Assembly: GCF_900187995.1 (NCBI RefSeq)
Contig: NZ_FZNZ01000009.1
Location: 50,707-114,706, forward strand
From: Prevotella jejuni
GTDB lineage: Bacteria; Bacteroidota; Bacteroidia; Bacteroidales; Bacteroidaceae
Direction of reading: 5' to 3'
DNA: 64,000 nt
This document shows positions 44,674 through 54,504 of the stretch, piece after piece. Made by a program: the position numbers and the translations under genes. Every line of letters begins with the position of its first letter. Positions within the stretch are counted from its first letter, which is position 1. The notes beneath the pieces were generated by a model. The model searched no databases. It worked only from the letters and a program-made list of their open reading frames with translations, and was not told the origin of the DNA.

Positions 44674-45040
44674 TGACATTTAGCTGAATGAGGCCAGAAA
44701 AATGTTCTGAAGGTCTTGGGTTTGAATCCCAACGGAGTCACTAAAAGTGTAAACTCTCTAATGACATTTAGCCGAATGAGGCCAGAAAAATGTTCTGAAG
44801 GTCTTGGGTTTGAATCCCAACGGAGTCACTAAAAGTGTAAACTCTCTAATGACATTTAGCTGAATGAGGCCAGAAAAATGTTCTGAAGGTCTTGGGTTTG
44901 AATCCCAACGGAGTCACTAAAAGTGTAAACTCTCTAATGACATTTAGCCGAATGAGGCCAGAAAAATGTTCTGAAGAGCTTGGAGTTGAATCCCAACGGA
45001 GGCGCTAAGAAGAGAAGACAAAACTCCCATCGGAGTCACT
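44674..45040 (+). repeat. 88-bp tandem array of degenerate tRNA-Arg copies
   Basis: Units begin with TGACATTTAG at 44674, 44762, 44850 and 44938, an exact 88-bp period. Each keeps the D-arm (AGC-GAATGAG), the 3' anticodon stem, the whole T arm and the acceptor 3' strand ending GGAGTCACTAA. The anticodon loop is replaced by an A-rich string and the 5' acceptor strand is changed to TGAC, which still pairs with GTCA. The fourth unit is decayed, with a last scrap of GGAGTCACTAAG near 45030. Confidence 0.9.
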
Positions 45041-45170
45041 AAGAGAGGAACAAGATGCTTAATGAGGGGCACAGATTGTAACGAAGGATGTATGGTTGTT
45101 TACTGTTCATCCTTTTTTTGTTCAACCGAGTTAACTAAGAAATAGATTATTCATCCTAAAAGAAAATAGT

Positions 45171-46370
45171 ATGCAAAAGAAGATCAGAATTGGACTACTC
45201 CCACGTGTTATCATCGCCATACTGCTTGGATTATTCCTTGGCTATTATCTCCCAGCCCCAGCAGTAAGAGTGTTTCTGACTTTCAATAGTATCTTCAGTC
45301 AGTTCCTTGGTTTTATGATACCACTGATTATCATCGGATTGGTGACACCTGCTATTGCTGGTATCGGTAAAGGGGCTGGTAAGCTACTACTGGCAACAGT
45401 AATTATCGCATACGTAGACACGATTGTTGCAGGTGGACTGTCCTACGGAACAGGAACATGGCTATTCCCCTCTATGATAGCCTCTACCGGAGGCGCCATA
45501 CCACAGATAGAAAAAGCGACAGAGCTAACACCTTACTTTACTATCAATATCCCTGCAATGGTTGATGTAATGAGTAGTTTGGTGTTCTCATTCATCGTCG
45601 GACTGGGTATTGCCTACGGTGGTTTGCGCACAATGGAGAACCTATTTAGTGAGTTTAAGAACATTATAGAGAAAGTGATAGAAAAGGCTATCATCCCTCT
45701 CCTACCCCTTTATATCTTCGGTGTATTCCTTAGTATGACCCATAATGGACAGGCGCGACAAGTACTCATAGTATTCTCACAGATTATCATTGTCATCCTC
45801 GTACTACATGTACTCATCCTTGTTTATGAGTTCTGCATTGCGGGTGCTATCGTCAAGCGTAACCCTTTTAGATTACTATGGAACATGCTACCAGCTTATC
45901 TGACTGCATTGGGAACGAGCTCATCAGCTGCAACCATCCCAGTGACACTGAAGCAAACCGAGAAGAACGGTGTAAGCAACGAAGTAGCAGGCTTTGTCGT
46001 ACCGCTTTGTGCCACTATCCACCTCAGTGGTAGTGCGATGAAGATTACAGCTTGTGCCTTAGCAATCTGTCTACTGACAGACCTACCACACGACCCAGGA
46101 CTCTTCATCTACTTTATCCTCATGCTTTCTATCATCATGGTAGCAGCACCAGGAGTACCAGGAGGAGCCATTATGGCGGCTTTAGCACCTTTATCAAGTA
46201 TCTTAGGCTTTGATGAAGAGGCCCAAGCATTGATGATAGCTTTGTACATTGCAATGGATAGTTTCGGTACTGCTTGTAACGTGACTGGTGATGGAGCGAT
46301 TGCTCTTGCCGTCAACAAGTTCTTTGGAAAGAAGAAAGATAAGTCTACCCTTTCAAGTGAAATATCATAA
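45171..46370 (+). CDS. Dicarboxylate/amino acid:cation symporter (DAACS family)
   Basis: The 399-residue inner-membrane protein has eight or so membrane helices and re-entrant loops. Characteristic blocks are the serine-rich LGTSSSAATIPVTLKQ near residue 250, ATIHLSGSAMKI near 285, PGVPGGAIMAALAPLSSILG near 335, and DSFGTACNVTGDGAIAL near 370. These belong to the glutamate/aspartate/C4-dicarboxylate transporter family. Substrate cannot be told. Confidence 0.93.
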   Translation: MQKKIRIGLLPRVIIAILLGLFLGYYLPAPAVRVFLTFNSIFSQFLGFMIPLIIIGLVTPAIAGIGKGAGKLLLATVIIAYVDTIVAGGLSYGTGTWLFPSMIASTGGAIPQIEKATELTPYFTINIPAMVDVMSSLVFSFIVGLGIAYGGLRTMENLFSEFKNIIEKVIEKAIIPLLPLYIFGVFLSMTHNGQARQVLIVFSQIIIVILVLHVLILVYEFCIAGAIVKRNPFRLLWNMLPAYLTALGTSSSAATIPVTLKQTEKNGVSNEVAGFVVPLCATIHLSGSAMKITACALAICLLTDLPHDPGLFIYFILMLSIIMVAAPGVPGGAIMAALAPLSSILGFDEEAQALMIALYIAMDSFGTACNVTGDGAIALAVNKFFGKKKDKSTLSSEIS

Positions 46371-46778
46371 TACGTAATGCTGTAGGAGATGTTACAAATC
46401 TAACCATAATGTTTGAAGAATAAGGAGAGACGACAAGTACTGTTGCTTCTCCTATTCTTATCGGAATGACCCATGTATGATAACGAGGCATATCAACCAA
46501 AACAAAAGTTGCTGTCATATCTGTCATTCACAACAAGCATTTAACTAATTAGTTTACAGAAGGTTCCCTCCAAATGTTAAAATGACAGCAAACGAAATTA
46601 AAACTAAACATATAGAATAAGTAGTAATATCCTTATCAGCATAAGAAATACTAAAAAGAAACGACAGAAGTCCTATCATTAGGCATTATCAAAATTAAAT
46701 AGTATCTTTGCAAATGACAGACTGCAATTAAGCAGTACTGGCTCAGCAAAAGACATACAATTAAATATCAGTAACATC
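46371..46778. other. Intergenic with copy 3 of the 83-84-bp element
   Basis: The element lies at 46509-46591. A TATCTTTG box at 46703-46710 can start pepT about 60 nt before its ATG. No gene is seen. Confidence 0.5.
46509..46591 (-). repeat. 83-84-bp inverted-end element, copy 3 (opposite orientation)
   Basis: The ends TTGCTGTCAT and ATGACAGCAA are perfect inverted repeats. The second TGTCATTC string sits near the left end here, while in copies 1 and 2 it sits near the right, so this copy is inverted. Confidence 0.75.
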
Positions 46779-48002
46779 ATGGAAATAGTAGAAAGATTTA
46801 TCAACTACACCAAGTTTGACACACAGTCAGCCGAGGACTCAGAGACAGTGCCAAGTACACCGAAGCAACTGATCTTTGCGAAATACCTCAAGGAGGAACT
46901 TGAGCGTGAAGGCATGAAAGATGTTGAGATGGACGAGATGGGGTACATCTATGCCACCCTCCCTGCCAACACAAAGAAGAAGATACCAACAATCGGCTTC
47001 ATCTCCCACTATGACACAGCACTTGACGCCAGTGGCGCCAATATCAAAGCACGTGTTGTAGAAAACTATGACGGTGGTGACATACAACTGAACCCTAACA
47101 TGGTCAGCTCTCCACGCATGTTCCCTGAACTTTTAGAGCATAAGGGAGAAGACCTCATCGTAACAGACGGTACGACACTGTTGGGTGCTGACGATAAGGC
47201 AGGTATAGCTGAGATAGTACAGGCTATGTGTTTCCTTCGTGACCACGACGAGATAAAACATGGCGACATCCGTATTGCTTTCAATCCAGACGAGGAGATT
47301 GGTATGGGTGCGCATCATTTTGATGTAGAGAAATTCGGATGTGAATGGGGTTACACCATTGATGGTGGTGACCTCGGTGAACTTGAATATGAGAATTTCA
47401 ACGCAGCTGGTGCTAAGGTGTTTATCCATGGCGTAAGTGTTCATACAGGTTATGCTAAAGGAAAAATGGTTAATGCCAGCCGTTTGGCATGTGAGTTCAA
47501 CAACATGATTCCAGCAACAGAGATACCAGAGGAGACTGAAGGCTATCAAGGCTTCTATCATCTTATCGGTATCGAAAGCCGTTGTGAAGAAGCAAAGCTC
47601 AGCTATATCATCCGTGACCACGACCGTGAACATTTCGAAGACCGTAAGCGTTTCATGGAGAACTGCGTAAAGAAGATGAATGAGAAGTATGGTGAAGGAA
47701 CTGTTGAACTGAAGATGAACGACCAATACTATAACATGAAGGAGAAGATTGATCCTAACATGCATGTTATAGAGTTAGTTCTTCAGGCTATGCAGCAGGC
47801 AAATGTAGCTCCAAAGGTACAGCCTATCCGTGGTGGTACGGATGGTGCACAGCTCTCATTTAAGGGCCTTCCTTGTCCAAACATCTTTGCAGGTGGCGTA
47901 AACTTCCATGGTCCATACGAATTTGTTTCAGTTCAGGTAATGGAGAAAGCTATGCAGGTTATCATTAACATCTGCCGACTAACGGCTGAGTTTAATGATT
48001 AA
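46779..48002 (+). CDS. pepT: Peptidase T (tripeptide aminopeptidase)
   Basis: The 407-residue M20-family metallopeptidase removes the N-terminal residue of tripeptides. Metal ligands are visible: His in SHYDT near residue 78, Asp in LGADDKAGI near 137, Glu in [14 protein letters not shown] near 172, Asp in TIDGGDLGE and His in [10 protein letters not shown] near 378. Length and order are those of PepT. Confidence 0.95.
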   Translation: MEIVERFINYTKFDTQSAEDSETVPSTPKQLIFAKYLKEELEREGMKDVEMDEMGYIYATLPANTKKKIPTIGFISHYDTALDASGANIKARVVENYDGGDIQLNPNMVSSPRMFPELLEHKGEDLIVTDGTTLLGADDKAGIAEIVQAMCFLRDHDEIKHGDIRIAFNPDEEIGMGAHHFDVEKFGCEWGYTIDGGDLGELEYENFNAAGAKVFIHGVSVHTGYAKGKMVNASRLACEFNNMIPATEIPEETEGYQGFYHLIGIESRCEEAKLSYIIRDHDREHFEDRKRFMENCVKKMNEKYGEGTVELKMNDQYYNMKEKIDPNMHVIELVLQAMQQANVAPKVQPIRGGTDGAQLSFKGLPCPNIFAGGVNFHGPYEFVSVQVMEKAMQVIINICRLTAEFND

Positions 48003-48036
48003 CTACAGAAAATCAATTAGTTAAAGATATCGTACC

Positions 48037-48095
48037 GGAGTTAAACCAACACTTTTATGAACTATATATTTATGTTGGTTTAACTCCTTTTCTTT
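48037..48095 (+). terminator. Intrinsic terminator of pepT
   Basis: GGAGTTAAACCAACA (48037-48051) pairs perfectly with TGTTGGTTTAACTCC (48073-48087). TTTTCTTTT follows. It lies 34 nt past the stop. Confidence 0.92.
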
Positions 48096-48219
48096 TAACT
48101 ATGAGATTTTCAACTATAATCCACCTCTTCCACAAACAACACATACAAGATTACTCATAATAAGGTATTGGTTTAACATCCAACTACCCCACTAACTCCT
48201 CTAACTCCATAAAAGATTT

Positions 48220-50490
48220 ATGTCAGAACTACCCGAATTGGTAAAAGACCTTGCTCTTATTCTCGTTGTAGCAGGATTTGTAACACTTATTTTCAAGAAA
48301 CTCAAACAACCATTGGTATTAGGATATATCGTGGCAGGTTTCCTTGTGTCACCTCACATGCCTTATACCATGAGTGTTGTCGACCAAGGCGACATACAAA
48401 CATGGGCAGACATTGGTGTCATCTTCTTATTGTTCTCATTGGGATTAGACTTCTCCATTAAGAAGATTCTCAAGATGGGAGCCTCCCCCATCATCGCTGC
48501 CTGTACTATCATCTTCAGTATGATGCTCTTAGGTGTCATTGTAGGACACAGCTTCGGATGGAAAGAGATGGACTGCATCTTCCTCGGAGGTATGGTCGCA
48601 ATGAGTTCCACAACCATTATATACAAAGCCTTCTCAGATATGGGACTCACACAGCAAGGCTTCGCTTCTACCGTGATGAGCGTACTTATCTTAGAGGATA
48701 TCCTTGCCATTGTGATGATGGTAATGCTCAGTACTGTTGCAAGTGGGAACAGTCCTGATGGCGTACAACTTCTTGGAAGCATCATGAAGATTGGATTCTT
48801 CCTCGTTTTATGGTTTGTTGTTGGACTTTTTGCCATTCCACTCTTCCTTCGTTCTGTCCGCAAAATCCTTAACAGCGAGACCTTGCTTATTGTGTCATTA
48901 GGCTTCTGTTGTCTTATGGCTGTTATATCAACACAGGTAGGTTTCAGTGCAGCCTTTGGTGCTTTCGTCATGGGAAGTATCTTAGCAGAGACGGTTGAGG
49001 CTGATAAAATCATCCGCCTTGTAGATCCGGTAAAGAATCTCTTTGGAGCAATCTTCTTCGTCTCTGTTGGTATGTTGGTAAAGCCCAACGTTATTGTAGA
49101 ATATGCTATACCAATTCTCTTACTTGTCATAACAATCCTCGTCGGACAGGCGCTGTTTGGAACCTTAGGCTATCTTCTCGGTGGACAGACCCTCAAGAAT
49201 GCTATGCGCTGTGGATTCTCAATGGCACAAGTTGGCGAGTTTGCCTTTATTATTGCAACATTAGGAAAATCCTTAGGTGTTATCAGCGAATTCCTTTATC
49301 CAGTTGTCGTAGCCGTATCAGTCATCACAACCTTCCTCACTCCGTATATGATTCGTGCGGCAGAACCATGCTATAATGTCCTCGTTAAGCATCTTCCAAA
49401 AAGATGGGTACGTCGTCTTACCCATATCCAAACAAATAGTGCGGGAGAGAGTGCATCGACTAATAATCTATGGAAGGTTTTAATGAAGAAGATGATATTC
49501 AACACCCTTATTTATGGTATTCTCTCTGCAGCTGTCATCGCAATCATGTTCTCTGCTGCCCTACCTATCTGTAGAAACTTATCCATAAAATGGACGGGCA
49601 GTCACTGGATTGGTAATGCAGTGTGTGGATTCCTTACAATCCTCTTCATCGCACCATTCCTACGTTCTATTGTAATGAAACAGAATCACTCAGAAGCGTT
49701 TAAGGCACTTTGGACAGACCGCCGTATCAATCGTCTACCTCTCACTGCAACCATTCTTGCACGTGTACTTATTGCACTCAGTTTCATCTTCTACGTATGT
49801 AACTATCTCACACGCTTTAAGAATGCATTGATGATTGCTGTTGCGGTGGGCTTATTGATATTGATGCTACTATCTCGTTGGCTCAAGAAACGAAGTATTA
49901 CTTTGGAACGTCTCTTTATCCAGAACCTCCGAAGTCGTGATATAGAGGCACAGATACAAGGAAAGAAGAAACCACTCTTTGCCGACCATCTGATAGACCG
50001 AGATATTCATATTGCCAACCTTGAACTGCCCGACGATTCTCTATGGGCTGGTAAGACATTGTATAGTCTAAAGTTACGTAACCGATTCGGTGTACATATC
50101 AGTAGTATTCTTCGTGGTTCTCAACGTATCAATATTCCGAATGGTGGTACGATTCTCTTCCCTGGCGACAAACTGCAAGCCATTGGTGATGACGAACAGC
50201 TTACAAAGCTTTCGAAAGCAATGAAGGCTGAACTACAGCCAACGATTACGGACATAGAGAAACATGAGATGAAACTCCGCAGTTTCACTATCTCTAAAAC
50301 AAGTCCTTTCATTGGTAAGACCCTTAAAGACAGCGGTATTCGTGATGAATACAGCTGTATGGTTGTGGGTGTTGATGAAGGCCAGAAGAACCTCACACTC
50401 ATCACTCCTTCCCGCTGTCTGCAGGCAGGTGACGTCCTATGGGTAGTAGGTGAAGAAAAAGACTTAGAACGTATCCTTGCATTAGGATAA
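48220..50490 (+). CDS. Kef-type cation:proton antiporter with two RCK-C domains
   Basis: The 756-residue inner-membrane protein has a CPA2 antiporter domain (residues 1-385) with typical blocks QPLVLGYIVAGFLV, GVIFLLFSLGLDF, MSSTTIIYKAFSD, FGAFVMGSILAET and FGAIFFVSVGMLV. Four more membrane helices follow (425-560). Then there are two cytosolic TrkA-C/RCK-C domains (about 590-675 and 685-756; IPNGGTILFPGDKLQAIGDD, RCLQAGDVLWVVGEEKDLER). It exports K+ or Na+ in exchange for protons. No glutathione-binding KTN domain is evident. Confidence 0.9.
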   Translation: MSELPELVKDLALILVVAGFVTLIFKKLKQPLVLGYIVAGFLVSPHMPYTMSVVDQGDIQTWADIGVIFLLFSLGLDFSIKKILKMGASPIIAACTIIFSMMLLGVIVGHSFGWKEMDCIFLGGMVAMSSTTIIYKAFSDMGLTQQGFASTVMSVLILEDILAIVMMVMLSTVASGNSPDGVQLLGSIMKIGFFLVLWFVVGLFAIPLFLRSVRKILNSETLLIVSLGFCCLMAVISTQVGFSAAFGAFVMGSILAETVEADKIIRLVDPVKNLFGAIFFVSVGMLVKPNVIVEYAIPILLLVITILVGQALFGTLGYLLGGQTLKNAMRCGFSMAQVGEFAFIIATLGKSLGVISEFLYPVVVAVSVITTFLTPYMIRAAEPCYNVLVKHLPKRWVRRLTHIQTNSAGESASTNNLWKVLMKKMIFNTLIYGILSAAVIAIMFSAALPICRNLSIKWTGSHWIGNAVCGFLTILFIAPFLRSIVMKQNHSEAFKALWTDRRINRLPLTATILARVLIALSFIFYVCNYLTRFKNALMIAVAVGLLILMLLSRWLKKRSITLERLFIQNLRSRDIEAQIQGKKKPLFADHLIDRDIHIANLELPDDSLWAGKTLYSLKLRNRFGVHISSILRGSQRINIPNGGTILFPGDKLQAIGDDEQLTKLSKAMKAELQPTITDIEKHEMKLRSFTISKTSPFIGKTLKDSGIRDEYSCMVVGVDEGQKNLTLITPSRCLQAGDVLWVVGEEKDLERILALG

Positions 50491-50495
50491 AGCCT

Positions 50496-50554
50496 TTCAG
50501 GCTTATTAGCCCTTGTTACTCGATTAAGTAATTGGACTAATAAGCCTGAATTTT
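50496..50554 (+). terminator. Intrinsic terminator of the antiporter gene
   Basis: TTCAGGCTTATTAG (50496-50509) and CTAATAAGCCTGAA (50537-50550) form a perfect 14-bp stem followed by TTTTA, 6 nt past the stop. Confidence 0.9.
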
Positions 50555-50641
50555 ATAGAAACAAAAATTGGATTAACGTTTTTTTATTAACTTTGCAGTT
50601 GATAAAAGAATGACTATTTATAAATTTTAATTATATTGTAT

Positions 50642-51595
50642 ATGAAGAGAATCTACTTATTACTTATTACCCTCATTGTGTTTAGTCAGACCATCAGTGC
50701 ACAGAACGACAGGAAGTTGTTGAAGATGACCGACGGCAAATCTTACTTTGAATTAAAGTATGATGAAAAAGGAAGACTTATAGAGTCTGTTGAATATATT
50801 GCTGACGACGACTTAAAACGTAGTAGCAAGTATGCTTATAGTAATGACAAGGTCGTTCAAACATTCTATGAGAATGAAAATATCAAAAATAAAGATATCC
50901 GAACAACTATTCTCCAGAATAATAGAGTTGTTTCAGAAAAGATAAACTTAATTCCGTATGAAGGAGAACCTGAATATTGGGCAGAATATAACTACACATA
51001 TAATACAGCTGGGGAACTGACAAAGATTGTAATAACAAACAATGAACGTACTGGAACAGAGTATAAATTAACATGGACAGACGGAGATATTACACTCGTA
51101 GAGCATTTTTGGGATAACAAAAAAGTAGGACAGGTAGCTTATGAATACAACAAAAGCATTACCAACAAATATCTTTCTCTATTTGTTAATCCAATTACCT
51201 CAATTGCCGATCATGAAGGTATCGCACCATACGGACAACTTTTAGCAGGATGCTTTGGTAAAGTATTCCAACATCCAGTGTCTGCTGTGCGCTATACGGT
51301 GATAGATAAATACTATTTTGGGTGGACAAGTGATGATGATTTCACAATTACGTATAACCTAAATGCAAGTGGTATTGTAGAAAAGGGCATACAGTCAGGA
51401 GAAGAAGGAGTGACAGCAACGTTTATTTGGGAAGAAGACAATCCAACTCCAACAGATATTAGCGTTTATAAGCAGCAGAAAGAAGGCACAAGAACTATTT
51501 ATGACCTATCTGGTAAACGTCTTGAAAATATACAACATGGTGTGAATATTATCAAGGAAACGAATGGTAAGATACATAAGATTATTGTAAGATAA
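50642..51595 (+). CDS. Secreted DUF4595-like protein with Prevotella-type C-terminal sorting tail
   Basis: The 317-residue protein has a signal peptide (MKRIYLLLITLIVFSQTISA). Repeated strands like YDEKGRLIESVEY and YTYNTAGELTKIVITNNERT are reminiscent of DUF4595/YD-like Bacteroidetes surface proteins. The C-terminal 32 residues (TIYDLSGKRLENIQHG, NIIKETNGKIHKIIV) look like the type IX-type sorting or anchoring tail common in Prevotella. I use the ATG at 50642; a TTG two codons earlier is possible. A TAACTTTG box lies at 50588-50595. Confidence 0.75.
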   Translation: MKRIYLLLITLIVFSQTISAQNDRKLLKMTDGKSYFELKYDEKGRLIESVEYIADDDLKRSSKYAYSNDKVVQTFYENENIKNKDIRTTILQNNRVVSEKINLIPYEGEPEYWAEYNYTYNTAGELTKIVITNNERTGTEYKLTWTDGDITLVEHFWDNKKVGQVAYEYNKSITNKYLSLFVNPITSIADHEGIAPYGQLLAGCFGKVFQHPVSAVRYTVIDKYYFGWTSDDDFTITYNLNASGIVEKGIQSGEEGVTATFIWEEDNPTPTDISVYKQQKEGTRTIYDLSGKRLENIQHGVNIIKETNGKIHKIIVR

Positions 51596-51738
51596 TATTC
51601 GTCTGTTTATCAAAGAAATAACGAAATTAAAGGAGAAGCACACTATTGTTTCTCCTTTTATTAGTATTTTTAATACATAATCTAACGTTTCTTCGTATAA
51701 TTAGAGTATCTTTGCATTGTCATTCGATGATTATACAG

Positions 51739-52647
51739 ATGAAACGTAATAAATTAACAGCTCTGATAGTGTTCGTAGGTATGATAGCTTTCACGTCTTG
51801 TGAGGATGTGAAACGTCCGGCTCCTGTCAGAGAACGTATCAATGTCACACCTCCATCCAGAGAGGCAGAGGCGATAAGTCAGCTGACAGCATCTATAGAC
51901 GAAATATCAGCTAACCTTGATGCCATCTCTTCTCAGGAAGCTATGCTCTGCAAGACTACTGAGCATACGGATAAGAAATCGAAGATTATTCAGCAGATAA
52001 GAGGACTCGGTGCACTGCTCAAAGAAAAGCAGAGCCAGATTGACAAACTGCTAAGCGAGAAGGCTAAGAAGGTGGATACACCATCAGCATCTAATCCCAC
52101 CATAGACAACCTTTATAAGGTGATAGAGTTTCTTTCATCACAGCTGAAGGAGAAAGGAGACCGTGTAACCCAATTAGAACAGGTTGCAAGTCGTAAGGAT
52201 GTCACTGTAGACCAGCTTAAATATATCGTTATGAACCAAGCTAACAGTGTTGATGCAATGCGTTACAGGTTCAATATGGCTGCTTTAGAACGTGAATATG
52301 CCCAGTTGAAGGCTAAGGAAAAACAAAGAAACAAAGAAGAAAAAGAGTCAGGCAGCGTCTACTATATCATTGCTACCAAAGAAACACTAAAGGAGAAAGG
52401 TCTTTTGAAAACATCACTTTTTTCAAAGAAGGTGAATAATAACAAGGTTACAAAAGAACTGTTTACAGAAGCTAACAGTAAGGAACTGAAGACACTGACA
52501 ATAAGCTCATCCAATCCTAAGCTCCTTTCACAGAACCCAGAAGGTAGTTACACACTCACAGAAAATGAGGATGGAACAACAACCCTCACCATCACCGATG
52601 CAGATAAGTTCTGGAACGTATCACGTTATCTAATTATTCAAGAGTAA
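51739..52647 (+). CDS. Coiled-coil lipoprotein (302 aa)
   Basis: The signal MKRNKLTALIVFVGMIAFTS ends in lipobox FTSC. A long coiled coil (residues 45-195) follows, with heptad-like AISQLTASIDEISANLDAIS and IIQQIRGLGALLKEKQSQID. The C-terminal part (SVYYIIATKETLKEKGLLKT ... LTISSSNPKLLSQNP) is found in several Bacteroidales lipoproteins of unknown role. A TATCTTTG box at 51707-51714 lies 24 bp before the ATG, so the longer open frame is not used. Confidence 0.8.
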   Translation: MKRNKLTALIVFVGMIAFTSCEDVKRPAPVRERINVTPPSREAEAISQLTASIDEISANLDAISSQEAMLCKTTEHTDKKSKIIQQIRGLGALLKEKQSQIDKLLSEKAKKVDTPSASNPTIDNLYKVIEFLSSQLKEKGDRVTQLEQVASRKDVTVDQLKYIVMNQANSVDAMRYRFNMAALEREYAQLKAKEKQRNKEEKESGSVYYIIATKETLKEKGLLKTSLFSKKVNNNKVTKELFTEANSKELKTLTISSSNPKLLSQNPEGSYTLTENEDGTTTLTITDADKFWNVSRYLIIQE

Positions 52648-52688
52648 TTCTACTTTGAAAGAGAATGAAAAGAAATTAGACTACAAGG

Positions 52689-52719
52689 TTGTGAAAATCG
52701 AATAATTTTCTTATCTTTG
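52689..52719 (+). promoter_or_regulatory. Promoter of the Nif3-like gene
   Basis: TTG (52689-52691) and TATCTTTG (52712-52719) are 20 bp apart. The ATG is at 52733, giving a leader of only about 8 nt. Confidence 0.6.
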
Positions 52720-52732
52720 CACTCTAAAACTT

Positions 52733-53548
52733 ATGCGTAGCGTGAAAATTAAGGAAGTAATTGATGCCCTTGAACGATTTGCGCCTTTGCCCTTGCAGGA
52801 GAGTTATGATAATGCTGGCCTACAAGTTGGATTGACAGAGGCGGAAGTATCAGGGGCTTTATTGTGTCTTGACGTGACTGAGAAGGTGGTAGACGAAGCT
52901 ATCCGTCGGGGGTGTAACTTAATTGTTGCACACCATCCACTCATCTTCCGTAAGTTAGCACAGGTGACAGATGCAGACTATGTGCAGCGTACAGTGATAA
53001 AGGCAATTAAGAACGACATTGTCATCGCTGCTATGCACACAAACTTAGACTCAGCTGTGGGTGGTGTCAACTACAAGATAGCAGAGAAGTTAGGCCTTAA
53101 GAATCCACGTTTCTTTGGTCGAAATAAACAGGTGGTAGACCCACAGACAGGCGAATCAGTAACAGGTGGCGATGGTGTCATTGGTGAGTTTGAGGAGCCA
53201 TTAGCAGCAGACGACTTAATACTGTTGCTTAAGAAGAAGTTTGATGTAGAATGTGTTCAGACCAACGAACTACTCCGTCGTGAGATACGCAACATTGCTC
53301 TCTGTGGAGGTTCCGGCTCGTTCCTCTTGAAAGATGCGATAGCAGCAGGCGCAGATGCCTTTCTGACAGGCGAGATGGGTTATCATGAATACTTTGGTCA
53401 TGAGCAAGAAATACAGATATGTGTCATTGGTCATTATCAGAGTGAACAATTCACAACAGAGGTGTTACGTGACATCATCGTACGAGAATGCCCAGGAGTG
53501 AAGTGTTGCTTATCAGAGATTAACACAAATCCTATCGGCTATTTTTAG
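52733..53548 (+). CDS. Nif3/GTP-cyclohydrolase-I-type-2-like dinuclear metal protein
   Basis: The 271-residue protein has the Nif3 start ALERFAPLPLQESYDNAGLQ, the metal-binding LIVAHHPLIFRKL (two His), AAMHTNLDSAVGGVN, and the C-terminal GEMGYHEYFGHEQE and GHYQSEQ. Members form hexameric toroids with a two-metal site. The activity is not established. It is the short form without the roughly 100-residue insert. Confidence 0.92.
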   Translation: MRSVKIKEVIDALERFAPLPLQESYDNAGLQVGLTEAEVSGALLCLDVTEKVVDEAIRRGCNLIVAHHPLIFRKLAQVTDADYVQRTVIKAIKNDIVIAAMHTNLDSAVGGVNYKIAEKLGLKNPRFFGRNKQVVDPQTGESVTGGDGVIGEFEEPLAADDLILLLKKKFDVECVQTNELLRREIRNIALCGGSGSFLLKDAIAAGADAFLTGEMGYHEYFGHEQEIQICVIGHYQSEQFTTEVLRDIIVRECPGVKCCLSEINTNPIGYF

Positions 53549-53640
53549 TTAACAAGTTAATGAATTGACGAGTTGACGAGTTAATAGTGACGAGTTGACG
53601 AGCCAACAGCGAACAGCGAACAGTGACAATCCTATTTTGA
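53549..53640 (+). repeat. Imperfect tandem gttgacgag-type repeat
   Basis: A string of gttaacaag, ttgacgagttgacgag, tgacgagttgacgag and agcgaacagcgaacag follows the Nif3-like stop. It resembles the 23-bp repeat at 36003 in phrase but not in regular period. Confidence 0.5.
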
Positions 53641-53682
53641 ATGATTAATATAGCATTTTGAATTAAATAATACATAAGAACT

Positions 53683-54504
53683 ATGGCAAAGAAAGATCCA
53701 AAAGAGTTATCAGTAGAGGATAAATTGAAGGCCCTTTTCCAGTTGCAGACGACCCTATCAGGAATCGATGAGAAACGAGCTTTGCGTGGTGAGTTGCCAC
53801 TTGAGGTACGTGACTTGGAAGACGAGTTGGAAGGCTTGCACATTCGCATTGAGAAGATAGAACAAGACATCAAGGACTATCAGAGCGCAGTAACGCAGAA
53901 GAAGGCTAATATCCTTGAGGCTCAAGCAAGCTTGGAACGCTATAACAAGCAGTTAGACTCTGTTGCAAACAATCGTGAATACGATACACTGACAAAGGAG
54001 ATAGAGTTCCAGACCTTGGAGATTGAGCTTTGCAATAAGAAGATTAAGGAAGCTCAATACAAGATTGAAGAGAAGCAAAGAGACTTAGAGGCTAACCGTG
54101 CTCTGCTCGAAGACCGTCAGCATGCCTTAGAAGAGAAGCGTAATGAGCTCGATGAGATTATGCAGGAGACTCGTGAAGAGGAAGGTCTCTTGAAAGAGAA
54201 GGCTGCAGAATTAGAGACAAAGATTGAGCCTGGATTGCTCCGTAGCTTTAAGCGCATCCGTCGTGGTGCTCGTAATGGTTTAGGTATCGTCTATGTACAG
54301 CGTGATGCTTGCGGTGGTTGTTTCAATAAGATACCACCTCAGCGCCAGTTGGATGTGAAGATGCACAAGAAGATTATCGTTTGTGAGTACTGTGGCCGTA
54401 TCCTCATCGATCCTGAATTGGCTGGTGTAAAGGTTGACAAGACCGAGGAGAAGCCAAAGAAGCGTAGAGCTACTCGCAAGAAGAAGGAAGAGGAGGGAGA
54501 ATAA
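53683..54504 (+). CDS. C4-type zinc-ribbon coiled-coil protein (CT398-like)
   Basis: The 273-residue protein has a long antiparallel coiled coil (residues 10-185), then a zinc ribbon with CGGCFNKIPPQRQLDVKMHK and CEYCGRILIDP (two CxxC pairs). It ends in a lysine-rich tail. This family partners with Nif3-like genes in many bacteria, and the two are adjacent here. Possible nucleic-acid binding, unproven. Confidence 0.92.
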   Translation: MAKKDPKELSVEDKLKALFQLQTTLSGIDEKRALRGELPLEVRDLEDELEGLHIRIEKIEQDIKDYQSAVTQKKANILEAQASLERYNKQLDSVANNREYDTLTKEIEFQTLEIELCNKKIKEAQYKIEEKQRDLEANRALLEDRQHALEEKRNELDEIMQETREEEGLLKEKAAELETKIEPGLLRSFKRIRRGARNGLGIVYVQRDACGGCFNKIPPQRQLDVKMHKKIIVCEYCGRILIDPELAGVKVDKTEEKPKKRRATRKKKEEEGE

